A stretch of DNA of 64,000 nt from Panagrolaimus kolymaensis (GCA_028622995.1 JAJQJQ010000024.1:3658001-3722000); one strand, 5' to 3'; positions 25,576-39,984 are shown, counted from the stretch's first letter. Notes: generated by a model not told the origin, from the letters alone. A program made the numbers and translations.

Positions 25576-28500
25576 TTCGCCGACTTTCAAAGAACCCAAA
25601 AGAAGTTGAAGTGATTCTCAAAAATAATAATAATCTTTGTTGGAAAAATAATTTTGATAACGAAGCTGCAGCTTTCGCCCGCGGTAATAATTTATTAACG
25701 ATGATTGATGAAGAAAAATCATATGTTCATGGATGTTCCACCATTCCCTTACTTTTTGATACCATTGGACATCGGCTTCGTTTAGCTGCAACTAAAGTAA
25801 GTTTTTTATGCACCTGTTTTAATTTTTATTAAAATACAAATCTCTTAAAAGCTTTTCATGTTTTTGTAATGGAACTTAAAAAAATACCCAAGAACACTTT
25901 TCCATGTTCACAAAAAGTTTCATAAAAAAGTTATTTTCAAAAATTTGGGCTTCAAAACGAAAACAATATTTTTGGATTTCAAAAAAAAAAACCTACAAAT
26001 TTTTGCATGGCAAGCTTAGAAAAAAATTAACTCCAGTAGATATAAATAAGACAACAGAAATCCTACCCGAACGAAAAAAATTTATTTTCTTATTTTTGAA
26101 TTTTTCAATTTCTAAAACAAGAAACCATTATTTTTGAACCTTAACACCAAAATTTTCTAATTTTTTAAAGGATTATCAAAATTTTTTAACTTAAACAAAC
26201 ATAGGCATCATAAATTTGCTCCAAAATTTTTTTGATAAATAAATATCTCAATATTTTTTTCTTTCTAGGTTCCCGATCGAGAAGTAGCAATATTTAAAAA
26301 GGAAGGCATTCGAAAAACTTATAAACAACTTCTTCATGATGTAAGTTAAATTAATTTTTTTTACTCTTCGCATTTCCAAAATAAATAAATTCCTATCAAT
26401 ATGTTTCAGAGTGAAAAACTTGCCCTTGGCTTAATTCATTTGGGAGTGGAAAAAGGTGATAGAATAGGAATATGGTCACCAAATCATTATGAATGGATTG
26501 TAACTCAATTTGCTGCAGCTTTATCCGGTTTAATATTAGTTAATGTAAATCCTATGTATAAATCAGAAGATTTATATTATGCATTAGATAAAGTTGGAAT
26601 CAAAGCTTTAATACTTCCACCTAATTTTAAGCGATCAAATTATTATGAAACTTTAGCTTCAATTATGCCGGAATTACAACATTTTCCTGAAGGTCGAAGT
26701 GATATTAATTCTAATACATTTCCTAAACTTCGACATTTAATTATTTTTAATGATGAAGGAAAAGCTTATCGAGGAGCATGGAGATATTCAGATGTATGTA
26801 AAATGGCGGATGAAGATGATCGAAGAAAATTAGCCCAAATTGAATCAAATGTTCAACCTGATGATCCTGCAAATATTCAATATACTAGTGGAACCACTGG
26901 TGAGTAAAAATGCATAAAATATTTTTTTAAAAGATATTGTTTGAAATCGAAAGAATTTTTTTATTCTAAAAAATTGGTGGTATCTGAGCGATTTTTCAAA
27001 AACACGATATTATTGCCTTTCAACCAATTAATGTTTTCGTGTACAAAACCTCAAAAATTTAAAGAAAATTAAAAATTGTCAAGGGTCGAAGAAGAGATTT
27101 TTTTTGAACCTAAAAAAATATGATTTCGAAAGTTACTTTGAAAATGCCAAAACCGTGGCTTCAAAATAATTCTAAACTGCTAAGATTTTTTGTTTTTTCA
27201 TAAAACTTTCAAATTTCAATTATTTTAATATTCATCGCCAACGAATTTCACCAATTGTTAAAAAAATATATATATTTCTTTTTAGGTAAACCAAAAGGTG
27301 CAACTTTGACTCATCATAATATTGTTAATAATGCATATTTTGTTGGTCGTCGAGCTGGTTATCATGAAAGAGTACGAATTCACTTAAAATTTCAAAGAAC
27401 TAAATAATAATTTAATAATCCATTTTTCAGCGTGCAATCATTTGTATTCCAAATCCCCTTTATCATTGTTTTGGATGTGTTATGGGAATTTTATCTGCAG
27501 TTATTCATTTTCAAACTTGTGTGTTTCCTGCTCCCAGTTTTGAAGCCCTTGCAGCTCTTCAAGCCATTGATCAAGAAAAGTAAGGCATTTTTTTTTGTTG
27601 GATGAGACAGGATTTTTTTGTGGCGAGACGCATTCATTATTTTATAAAAATATCAAAAAATAAAACTTTCGAGAAGAGACACTTTTTTTCGTGGGGAAAT
27701 AGAGTAATATTAAATCCAAGTTTTTTTGCCTCTAAAATTTTGAACTTTTTTTTTCGATTGCAAAATAAATTTATTATCAGCCAAATTAACTGCAATTAAA
27801 AAACTTTTTTTAGATGCACAGCAGTATATGGAACCCCAACCATGTATATTGATATGTTAACGCATGAAGAATATCTCAATTATGATTATAGTTCCATTAT
27901 TAGTGGAATCGTTGCGGGAGCTCCATGCCCTATGACATTGTGTGCTAAACTTGTAAATGAATTGGGTATGGTTGATTTGCAAGTTTGTTATGGAACCACT
28001 GAAACTTCACCCGTTTCATTTATGTCTTCCCGAAACGATGCACCTAAAGATCGAATTAAAACTGTTGGACATGCTATGGAACATTTGGAAGCTGTGATCG
28101 TGGATAGCGAAGGCAATACCCTTCCTCGAGGTTATAAAGGTGAATTATGGATTCGTGGATATTCTGTGATGAGAGGATATTGGGATAATGAAGAACAAAC
28201 TCGAGCGGAAATTACTCCAGATCGTTGGTATCACACTGGCGATATTGGAGTTATGCATTCTAATGGAACCGTTTCAATTGTTGGAAGATCCAAAGATTTA
28301 ATCGTTCGAGGTGGAGAAAATATTTATCCCACTGAAGTTGAACAATTTTTATTCCGTCATCCTGATATTTCTGATGTTCAGGTAAAAATTATTAGATGGA
28401 AAAATTGAGAATTCTAAAATTTATAGAAAATAATCATTTAATTAAAAATTAAAAACAAAACTTTTTTTGAGAGCACTTTCTAAATAATACAAAAAATAAT

Positions 28501-28945
28501 CTTAAACTCCACACTTTTTTCTTTTTGAAAATTTTTGAGATTCAAGGTTTCTAAATTTTTCCTTTTTTAGATCATTGGCGTCCCTGATGATCGTTTCGGT
28601 GAAGTTGTATGTGCTTGGATTCGATTAACTCATAATGCCACAGTTAAAGAAGAAGAAATAAGGGAATGGTGCAAAGGCAAAGTAAGCATTACGTCGCCGA
28701 AACTTTTTTAAGCAAAAACAAAATCCATTTTTCAATTATCCCATAAATTTCTGATTTGAATAATTTTCTTAATTTTTTTAATTTTTTAGATTGCCCACTT
28801 TAAAATTCCCAAATATATTTTATTTAAAAATGAACATGAATTCCCGACAACTGTAACAGGAAAAATTCAAAAATTTATTATGCGTGAAATTTCTAAACGT
28901 GAACTTCATCTTGAAAATGTTGAATCACATTTTACTCAACTTTAA
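25576..28945 (+). CDS. ACSF2: Medium-chain acyl-CoA synthetase, ACSF2 type (5' end unresolved)
   Basis: Activates fatty acids to acyl-CoA via an acyl-adenylate; the animal orthologue is mitochondrial. Exons: 25576-25796, 26269-26340, 26410-26899, 27286-27371, 27431-27579, 27814-28381, 28571-28681, 28790-28945 (617 codons plus two bases). ANL-superfamily signatures in order: [14 protein letters not shown] (AMP-binding P-loop, split by an intron after TTG), [51 protein letters not shown] (hinge), and the C-terminal catalytic Lys in TVTGKIQKF. Sequence tracks ACSF2 closely throughout. The first exon opens at an acceptor with two bases of a split codon, so an upstream exon is expected (candidate 20435-20522). 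Alternatively the site is trans-spliced and translation begins at the in-frame ATG 25701, the first ATG in that exon. C. elegans ACS-2 is the same family. Confidence 0.93.
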
Positions 28946-30994
28946 TTTTTTCTTTAAACATTTTTTAAATTGTATTTTCTGTCCAATTTATAGGTTTATG
29001 TTAACGCTTTTTTTTCAAAATTATTGTTATCTTGAAAAAAGAATGATAGTAATCAAAATTTTCGAAATTATGTTAAAATTTGACTACTGTCCTGAATTAT
29101 GCTTTTTAAAACTAAATTTTTTCTTTGTTAAATTTTTTTATTTCTTTCCTTCTCTCATTTTTGACGAGTATCATTCAATCAAACAAAAAACTATACATTT
29201 CATAAATTAATTTTTTTTAAAGAATTGCATCGATTCATAGAAAACTTTAAAATTTTTAAGTAATACCAAAAAAATAAATAAATTTATCCTTTTTTTCTTC
29301 CATTTTTTTTCTAAATTTTAGAAGCATTTTTCTATTATTTTTTTGTTATAGTTCTAAAATTTAACCCACACACACACACACATTTAACTTATTTTTATAT
29401 TCCATCCATTTTTTGTTTATTTACTTTAAAAAAAATTTATTTTTTGCTCCACCATTAGATTTTTTTTTCTCGCAGTTCGAACTTCGAAGAATTTTTTTAT
29501 ATCGTCGCTTTTCATTTTCTTGAGTTTTAATAAAAAAAAGTAATATTTTACAAAAGTATTAAGAAATAACATTGCACTTCTGAACATTCAAATGTAAAAA
29601 TAAATTTTAAAAAAAGCAAACAACAAAATCAAAGAAAAAATATTATTCAAATACTTTTGTTTTTGTTGTAAAAAATTTTTGAAATAAAAAATGCACCAAC
29701 GCGAAAAAAATTTTAACATTATTGAAAACTTTAATTCAAATAAAGCTAACAACAGCAGCCGCTAACATCAAGATCGAAATATTAACAAAAGATTATAAAT
29801 ATGTATGGTACTCTTTATTAGCAACAAAAAGACTGATAAAACAAAAGTTTAAAAACGAATGTGAAAACTTTTTGAAAGAAGAAAAATCTTCAAACTTTTT
29901 GTTTCATAAAAAAAATAGGATTCACAGCGATGTTAACAGATAGTTCTCCAAGTTTTGATTTGCTTTTTGTTGTTAGAATAAAGAGTTTATTTTTTTCATT
30001 ATTGAATGCAAGAAAGAGAAAGCCGATAGTCTTTATGAATCTTGAAAAAGCATTGTCATCAATAAAAATATAAAAGTTGCAAATACAAGCGTTCTAAAAA
30101 CATTGTTTTGAAAGCCAACTATTTATAAACAAAGTAAACAGATAAGTAAAAATCAAAACATAAAAAAATCATTCTCAAACTTTTCTGATACAGAAAATGC
30201 ATTAAAAAAATTCGGTTTGAAAATTTATTAAACTTTTTTAATATCGATTTCATTCTCAAATTTTTGGATTTATAAAAATTATTAACCTTGAGTCTTTTTT
30301 TGAACCTCCAAAAACCTTCTCAAATTATATTGAAAATTTTTTCTTTGTTACAAAAAAGCAGCTTTTTTGTTGTTTCCATGGTTTAAATTTCAAAACCACT
30401 AACTTTCTTCTTGCGCTCGCTTACATTTTATTTTGTTGATACTTTTTTTTCTCAATGTTATTCTTGTCTAGGCAGAAGAAAAGCGCAAAGAAAAAGAAAA
30501 AAGAAAGACGTAGAAAAAAAAGTAAAGCAAAAAGGAAAAAGCATAATCGCAGCAGCAGCATCAGTTTTGTGATTCACAAATAATATATATTTCATTTCAT
30601 CCATCCACTCTCAATTTTTGTTTTTCTTTCCTTTTTTTTTCTTTGATTTTCGTACACTTTTTTTCGTTGACCATTTTCCTCGCGCTTTTTTTTTTGTTAT
30701 AATACTTTTTTTGGTTCGTTCGATGCTGATTGAGTTTTATCTTTCTTAATATTATTTTCTTTTCAGTGGAAGGAGGCACTTGTAAACCTTTTTCTTCATC
30801 ATCAAAAAATTAAACGTCATCATCTTTGAAAAAAAAAAGTTGTTGTGAGTCAAGAAAATTTATAAAAAAAATGAAATGATTTGATTGAAAATTATTTTGT
30901 TTCGACGAAAGACAAAAAAAAAACAATAAAATTATATAATAATTTTTTATATATATTATTTTTTTGACTTTTGATTATTGGTTTCCTTAAAATT
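28946..30994. other. Intergenic between ACSF2 and calpain-15
   Basis: 3' flank of ACSF2 and promoter side of the calpain gene. Contains a short (CA)8 run at 29367-29382. The frames present are Lys/Phe-rich and low-complexity; no exon supported. Confidence 0.55.
29367..29382 (+). repeat. (CA)8 microsatellite
   Basis: Short dinucleotide run in the ACSF2 3' flank. Confidence 0.85.
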
Positions 30995-33900
30995 ATGAGT
31001 TTGGCTCAATCATCCTCATCATCTGGGCCGTTAATGTGGGCATGCCAATATTGTACCTTTCAAAATAATGCTAATTCAAATTTATGCCAAGCTTGTGGAT
31101 CAGAAAATCCAAAATCACGAGGTGGTGGAGGAGGAAGAAATAATGGATTTTTATCTAAATGTTTGTTTACTTTTTTTAAAATCGATTTTCTTTCTAAAAC
31201 TATTTTTTTAGTTCCATCAATATCAATTTCGAGTGCAGTTAATTTGATTGATAATGCCATCGATGCATTTAAGGATGTTGCAAGTTCTTCATTGTCGTCG
31301 ACGCAGAATAATAACACTAATGGCATCCATGCAATAATTATACAAGATTGGATATGTCCACATTGTCAATTAAATAATGCACCTGAAACTAAATATTGTG
31401 GAAGATGTAATTTTAAAAGAATTCATGGTTAGTGAATTATAATATTTATTTATATATTCTTGAGGATGGCAATCGATTATGAGTTTGAAGAGCACACGAT
31501 GAAAAAGTTTTCTTATTATAAAAAAAAATACCACGAAAAAGTGTTTGTTTTCTTTGTGGACTTATTGGATTATAATAAGCAGTCACTGTTCCTGAGCCAT
31601 GGAAATGAAAAAAGTTTAAGTTGCTGAAAATCACAAAATTTAAAAGTTGCTTTTGGGTTTAAAAAAAGTCTGTAATTTCGATATTTATAATATTTGGTAT
31701 TTTAGATGCCCGAAATTCATATTGGACTTGTCAAAAATGCAATCTTCAACAACCTAAAGCCCCTGTGAATTTTATATGTCCATTATGTAAGAAAAAAGCT
31801 CCAAAAATTTTAATTCAATCTAGCAGCAGTCCATCGTTGACTACTCCCCGCTTCGATGATGATGTTATTCCAATTCAAATGCCAGTAATAGAAAATACAA
31901 ATGATGTAAATAAAATATATGAAAATGTTATAAAATTTTGTAAAGAATTTCATCAACCATTTATTGATGATTCATTTCCACATTCATCAAGATCAATAGG
32001 AGATTTTCGAAGTTTAGATAAATCTAATATTGAAATAGTTTGGTTGAGACCCGCAGAAATATATACCAAAGATGGAAGAATATGTCCATGGAAAGTTTTG
32101 AATAATCCTAAACCCACGGATATTGAACAAGGCTTACTTGGAAATTGTTGGCTTCTTTCTGCTTTGGCTGTAATTGCAGAAAGACCAGAAATTTTGGAAA
32201 GAATTGTTTTAACTAAAAATTATAGCATTCATGGAGTTTATAAAATTAGGTTAGTGAATATATATTAAAAATTATTTTATATTTCTCATATTTTTTTTAG
32301 ACTTTGCGTGGATGGCTTATTTCGCACTGTTTTGGTTGACGACTTTTTTCCATGTCATAAAAAATCTAAATCCATGATATTTGCTGTTGGTCGAAATAAT
32401 CAATTATGGCCATCATTACTTGAAAAAGCTTTAGCTAAAATATATGGAAATTATGCTGCCCTTAAAGCTGGAAGAGCTGTGGAAGGTTTTGCAACTTTAA
32501 CGGGAGCTCCATGTGAACATATCGATTTGGAAGTGGATATGACTTTGGGCCCAAATGAAGCTAAACAAGCTTTAGAATTAATTTGGGCTAGATTACTTTC
32601 AGCTAAAGATGCAAATTTTCTTATGGGTTGCAGTTGTGGAGCTGGTCGAAGACCCGTGAAAGATGAAGAACATTCAAGGGTTGGACTTATGACTCGACAT
32701 GCATATTCGATATTGGATGTTCGACAATATGGCGCTCATAAACTTGTAAGAATTCGAAATCCATGGGGTACTTTTGTTTGGAAAGGTGAATGGAGTCTAG
32801 CATGGCCGGGTTGGGATGTTAATAATAAATTGGATTTAAATTATGAAAAAACTCGTCGCGACACAGGAACCTTTTGGATGCCATTTGAACGATTTGTACA
32901 ATATTTTGATTCCGTTGAAGTGGCCCATATCAAAGATCATTGGACAGCTCAACGATTTCCCATAGAACTTTCATGGGAAAAACCACAAATTCTTAAAATT
33001 ACTGTTATTGAAGCAACAGAAATTTGTTTTACTCTTTTTCAACGAAATGCTCGAACAACTTTAGATCAAGTTGATATAATTGTTTTGGTTCATAAAGAAG
33101 ATCAAAGCAATCTCCAACAACCTGGTGAACTTATAATTCGATCGAATCGACGATGTTTACCTAGTGTTCGAACAGAAGATAGATTTTTTGAACCAGGAAA
33201 TTATATTATTTGTGCGATGTCAATGACTCATTTTGTTGAAGGCAAATCTCTTCCAGCCACTTTAGTTATGCATAGGTAAGTGTCAAAATCAAAAAGAAAA
33301 AATAACAGAGCTTGAATTTTGTTTTCATCCATAAAAATTAATAGCGAAAAACAAGTTTCCATTGAAACCCAAAACTTTGCTCTAACTTTTTAATATATAA
33401 AAACTTTAATCCGCAAATTTTTATCCTCAAAAAAAACCCCTCCATTTTTTAGTGCCAGATTTGTTGAAGCTCGAATTGAAACAGTTAATGCAGAAATCCA
33501 GCGACAATCCTTGGTTCAAATGGCTTTATCCGAAGGTACACCAATAGAATATCTTCAAAATGTTCGATTATATCAAATAAGTAATAACTTTTCGGGATTA
33601 TTACTTATGATTGATAATTTACAAGAATCTTATTGCGTTCAAGTAAGTGCTTCTCAATATTTAAAAATTACGTTCCATGACTTCGCGGAACAACAAAAAT
33701 AAATTAATGAATTAGTTAATAAATGCGAGTAATTTTTTTTAGGTTAAAGCAAATTGTGCTTCATCTCAAAATGTTTTATCATCCCGTGGAGAATTAATTG
33801 TAGCAGATTGTATTCCACCATTGCATCGACAAATAATATTAATTTTAACTCATTGTGAACCATCTCAACCTTTTATAGTTCAACATCAATTAAATCAGCG

Positions 33901-34021
33901 ACTAACGAGACAAGCAAAATTAGGAGATTTTGCTATTCGTGCATTTGATTCACAAAATGAACCCGCATTTATTCGAGCATCCACCGTTGCATTACATGGA
34001 CCTAAACCATTGTATCTTTAA
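30995..34021 (+). CDS. CAPN15: Calpain-15 / small optic lobes (SOL)-type cysteine protease
   Basis: Cytosolic papain-fold protease with RanBP2-type zinc fingers that bind ubiquitin in SOL-family members. Six exons: 30995-31160, 31212-31427, 31706-32249, 32301-33275, 33453-33642, 33743-34021 (789 aa). Three W-x-C-x2-C zinc fingers: WACQYC (residue 15), WICPHC and WTCQKC, each followed by a second Cys pair. The calpain core has a complete triad: Cys275 in QGLLGNCWLLSAL, His442 in TRHAYSILDV, Asn462 in RIRNPWG. A C-terminal SOL-type beta-rich region follows (about 500-789); there is no EF-hand domain, as expected for this subfamily. Human CAPN15 is longer and has more zinc fingers. Intron 1 is 51 nt, a multiple of three without stops, so its retention would insert 17 residues. 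Start ATG at 30995 is preferred over an upstream in-frame TTG. Confidence 0.94.
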
Positions 34022-34496
34022 CTTTAATTCTGGATTTTCTTTTTAAAAAATATTTTTGTGGTTTTTTACGGGTAAGAAAATAAATAAACATTTTTTGTAT
34101 TAGAGAGTAAAAAAATGGTTTAACAAAAAATTTACAGACACATCGAAGAAAGCAATATTTTTGCGACTAAACAGCGACCAAAAAAACTATGGAAAGATAA
34201 CTAAAAAGTTTGTGAAAGTTTACAGCTTCAAAAAAAGGCAGTTAAACAACACCAAAAAAATCAGATAGAAGCTTTTTACAAAAATTGTTATGTCCCAAAG
34301 AGAATGCAAATTTTTAATCAACCATTCATTCATATTTTTTCCCCAAACTTTTCTCATTTTCTTGCTGCCAAACATTTTTTCATTTCATTCAAACATTTTC
34401 TTCTTCTTCACTTCCTTGTTTGAGTTTGCTGCTTGCTTGGTTGATCGACAACAACAACGACGACGACGCTCTTTGATCCAAACATTTCTCTTCATC

Positions 34497-35807
34497 ATGT
34501 CTGCTCCAACAAAAACACCAAAAGAAGATATTTGGGCTTTTCAACCCATTGGTGCACCATTTCCAGATAATCCTGTCAAGGTTCTGAAAGAACAAAATAT
34601 GTATGTTGCATTATGGTATAAACATGGAAAACCTATCTTTGGTATGTCTTTTTTTTAAACTTATTTTTTATTTTTAAACCTTTACTTTTTATAGGACGTG
34701 CATGGAACAATGGTGGATTAGTGGAATGTTCGTTCCCATATTCTCAAAAAGAATTAACTGGCGCAAAAGATCTCGGTGGACAAATTCAAGTGCTTCAATA
34801 CAAGGGAGATCACAACAATCTCGCATTTTGGTATGAATGGATCAAATATAAAGAACGTGAAGATAAACCTGCTGATGAACGTCAATTTGTTAAATGTGGT
34901 GATGCTATACCAATATTTTGGAAGGATCGAGCTGGTGGTTCACTTATTGGATGTCTTGATACAACAACATTGGAAGCAAGTTTCTCACATGATGGTAAAG
35001 CTGAAATTGTAATAATATTTTCCATGTATCATTGATATTAGTAACATTGTTGTTATTTTCCAGGTCAAAGGTGATATTGTCAATGAAATGTACATTATTG
35101 TAAGAAATCTCGTTGGAAGTCCACCATTTTGTGAATGTTCAATTTGTAGTATCAAACCACCCAAGAATGGACCTAAAGCAATGATAAATGAATGGGCTGA
35201 TATTCGATGTGGTGATGCATTTCCTTCTCGTCCATTGGTAAAAGCTCTTGGTCAAACATTGGATACTATTCCTGGACAAAATCCTGATCAATATGTTGCA
35301 TTATGGTATCAACAAGGTGAACCAATTATGGGTCGTGTATGGAATGAAAATGGCAAAGTTAGTTGTTTGTTTGTTGTCATTGGTTTTGTATCTTTCTGTG
35401 ATGTTACTCGCTCGATATTACCTTTATGTTTATTTGTTTGGTTTTAGATTGCAGCAAATTTTGGATGGTTTAATCACGAATACAAAGGTGATGTTGGATC
35501 CATTCAAATCTTGGTTGAAATGTCTGCTCTTGTTCGTGGCTTTGATTATGCATGGAGGCCATTCAAAGAAGTTGCAATATTTGGAGAAAAAGAATGGTAT
35601 CCTGTTTATGTTGGATTTCATAATGGAGAAATTTCACCTTGCGTTTTAACTGTTGAAGATGGCAAACAAATTCTTGGTAAAGTCGATGTCCGAAACGAAC
35701 GAGCTACTGTAGCCTACAATGGAAAAGAACATGTTTTTGTTGGTCCCATCGTCCATCCATTTCAAGTTTTATGCAGAAAAGAACGCGATGATACTATGGT
35801 TATATGA
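34497..35807 (+). CDS. mfp-2: MSP fibre protein 2 (MFP2)
   Basis: In Ascaris sperm MFP2 is a cytosolic component that speeds MSP fibre assembly at the leading edge, driving crawling motility. Four exons: 34497-34641, 34695-35008, 35064-35357, 35448-35807 (370 aa). The protein consists of two related halves: [20 protein letters not shown] in the first (about 37-56) is echoed by [20 protein letters not shown] in the second. Other family-like stretches are [33 protein letters not shown] and LCRKER at the end. A poly(A) signal lies at 35912-35917. The leader holds GCTGCTTGC and (CAA)n(CGA)n-like triplets similar in style to the MSP-domain gene. Codon use is richer in C/G than neighbouring genes. 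Family call is from memory of MFP2 and the MSP context; expression in sperm is inferred from family knowledge. Confidence 0.9.
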
Positions 35808-35911
35808 ACATATTCTCTCTCTCGAACTCACTCATCTTAGCTTTACTTTATATGTATTTTGTATGATTGTATTGTCTTTATTTTGTATGTAATAATTGTA
35901 AAATTTGAATG

Positions 35912-35917
35912 AATAAA
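35912..35917 (+). other. Poly(A) signal of MFP2
   Basis: AATAAA 105 nt after the MFP2 stop codon. Confidence 0.7.
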
Positions 35918-38260
35918 CTTATTTGTGCTCATATTTTTCTTGTGTGTTTTATCTAAGAATTAGAAGCTTAAACTTTTACTATTCTTTTTTATGTTCGTTT
36001 GCTTTTTTTCGTGGGAGAGAAGGTGCTTTGCTTCGAAATGGAAGTTTTTGAAGAGTTTTTGCATTAGCAAATCGTGCGTTCATTCCTTTGTTGTTTAATG
36101 ATTTGATTTTGATCAAAGTTCTGCCTTCCTTGAGAGGAAAGGTTTTTCTGACGCCACTTGCAATGTTTGTTGTTTTCAAGAAAATTTAGTTTATCGAAAA
36201 AAAGGTTTTTTGTTTGACAAAATTTATTTTAATACATGCATACAAAAATAATACATAACATTAAAACTGTTTTTTTTAACTTTCATCTAATAAATTTCAA
36301 TCAAAAATGGATGTGCGAGTAATTCTGTGGATGCTTTTGAAGTTTATGGATATAGTTTTTTTTATTCCACTTTTCTCTCTCATTATTATTTCTTTCTCGG
36401 ATTCGAATGCCTCTGCGCTATTGTTGGATTTATCGTAAATTTTTTTTACCCATTTTTAAGTATATTTTTCAAAAGTTGCAGCGGGACAAAGTTTGTTTAA
36501 ATTGAATCAAAAGTTTTCAAATTTTTCCAAATCATTTGGACTTCAAGTTTTTTGAATTTTGCAGAAATACACCGGCCATTCACGTCCAAATTTTTATTAC
36601 CTCTTTTCTTTGTCACATCAAATTTTTTTTTTCAAGCTAAATTAACTTTTTTTTTCTTATTTCATTTCTTTCTTTTTTTTTTTTATCAAATAAAAATAAG
36701 AATCGGAAAACGTAATCGCATATATAAAAACTTGTCTCGATTACCACCATCATCATCAGCTACAACTGACCATCATCTCATTTCCGCAACAAAAAAAATT
36801 CATCAAATGATAATCTCTTCTTTTTTCTTCTTACATCCAACAAGGTTATGTGGAATTGAAAAAAAAATCAAAATCCAGTTTTTTTCTTTCTAAAATAGTT
36901 AGTTGGTAGTCGCTTAATTATAAATCATCATAAATAAAATAAAATAAAACTAAAAAAAATAAATTTGTGGTAAAAATATATATAATTCCCTTAAGGCAAT
37001 ACAAGTTTTTTTTCTTTTTCTAAAGAACTAAAGAAGCAGCCGATGATGCTTTCTTCTTTTATCGTTGGATGGCGGCGGGCAGATGGCTTTGATAAATCTC
37101 CACGCTTTATTTGACTCCAAAAAAAAGAAGAAAAAAAAGAAGGAAAGATAAATGTGTGACATAACGCAATCATCACGAAAAATTATGACGCCCCTGCATT
37201 TTTTTTTATTTGGTTGATTAATTTTAACTTGACCATTAACTTTTTTTTTATTTTCCCAAAGAAAAAAAAAAGTAAAGGAGTAAATAAAAAAAGTTGGATG
37301 AATGAAAGAATGGTCATCAAATTAACGGGGCTTTTTTATATACCTTTTTTAAATTATTATTATTGGACATGCAAATAAAAGTTTTTTACGATATTTTTTA
37401 TGAGTTTTATAGGGCTGCTTTAAAGCGGAATCTTTTTAACGGGTGGTCTCAGGATAATTATTGAATCCTTTAAAAAGGCTTTTTTTCTGAATCAATAAAT
37501 TTTTGTGGACAAATTAAAGACAGTGTGTTGGTGAATCGGGTGCTTAATAAACGCAAGTCACTAATAGCAAAAAGCTGGAATATGACTGCCATAGAAAATA
37601 AGGCGGCTGTTTGATTTCAACATTTCCTTATTTTGCAAGCATCATTGGAACATTTTTTTTTTCAGTTATCTCGATTTTATAATTTTCAAAAACTTTTGTT
37701 ACAATGACTTTCAAAAAAATTAATCAAATTCTTCTCTCTTTTTTTGCATTTTTTTATTTGTCAAATATTTATTTCCTTCAATTTGTTAGTTTTTTTTGCC
37801 TCTTCCAAAATTTTTTTCACTATCAATTAGCTTTTTTAAATTTTAAATTAAAAAATTAACTAACTTTTTAACTACTTTTTTATACTAATTAATTTGTAGA
37901 TTCCTTTTTAATTATTTTATCTTTAAAGAATAATCTTTTCTTCTTTTATTTCGACCTTGTTTTTGAGGGTGCATCTTTCTTGTTGTTATAGATTTATTTA
38001 TTTCTCGACCTCATTATCTATCGATCCTCCAACCAAAAATAAGAAAATAAGAAAGAAGATGCATGCGTGTTCCTTTTTTTGAGTTTTGAAAATCTTCTTT
38101 TTTAATTTTTTAAGGATTCTTGTTACTTTTGTTTTTGAGGTATAAAAAATTTTAAGCAGTAATTTTTTAATTGATTTTAAAATTTAATTTCGTGGCGAGG
38201 TTAAAAAATATTTAACAGTTTTGGAAGGAAATTAATTCATTTTTTTATTCCTCAAATTTT

Positions 38261-38266
38261 TTTCAG
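38261..38266 (+). promoter_or_regulatory. Probable SL trans-splice acceptor for collagen 1
   Basis: A T-run ending in TTTCAG, 39 nt before the collagen ATG and with no obvious upstream donor, has the form of a nematode spliced-leader acceptor. Confidence 0.5.
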
Positions 38267-38305
38267 GCAATAAAAACCGAAATCCATCGAATCCATCCAT
38301 CAATC

Positions 38306-39984
<1,679 letters not shown>

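Larger units (their letters stand above)
35808..38305. other. Intergenic between MFP2 and collagen 1
   Basis: MFP2 3' UTR, then a 67-codon minus-strand frame at 35979-36179 (basic, no ATG at its 5' end, see findings), then T-rich sequence with no supported exon up to the collagen leader. Confidence 0.5.

Noticed and set aside
29722..29943. 74-codon plus-strand ATG frame between ACSF2 and calpain
   Set aside because: Lys/Ile/Asn-rich low-complexity product typical of random AT-rich sequence, no splice partners or motif.
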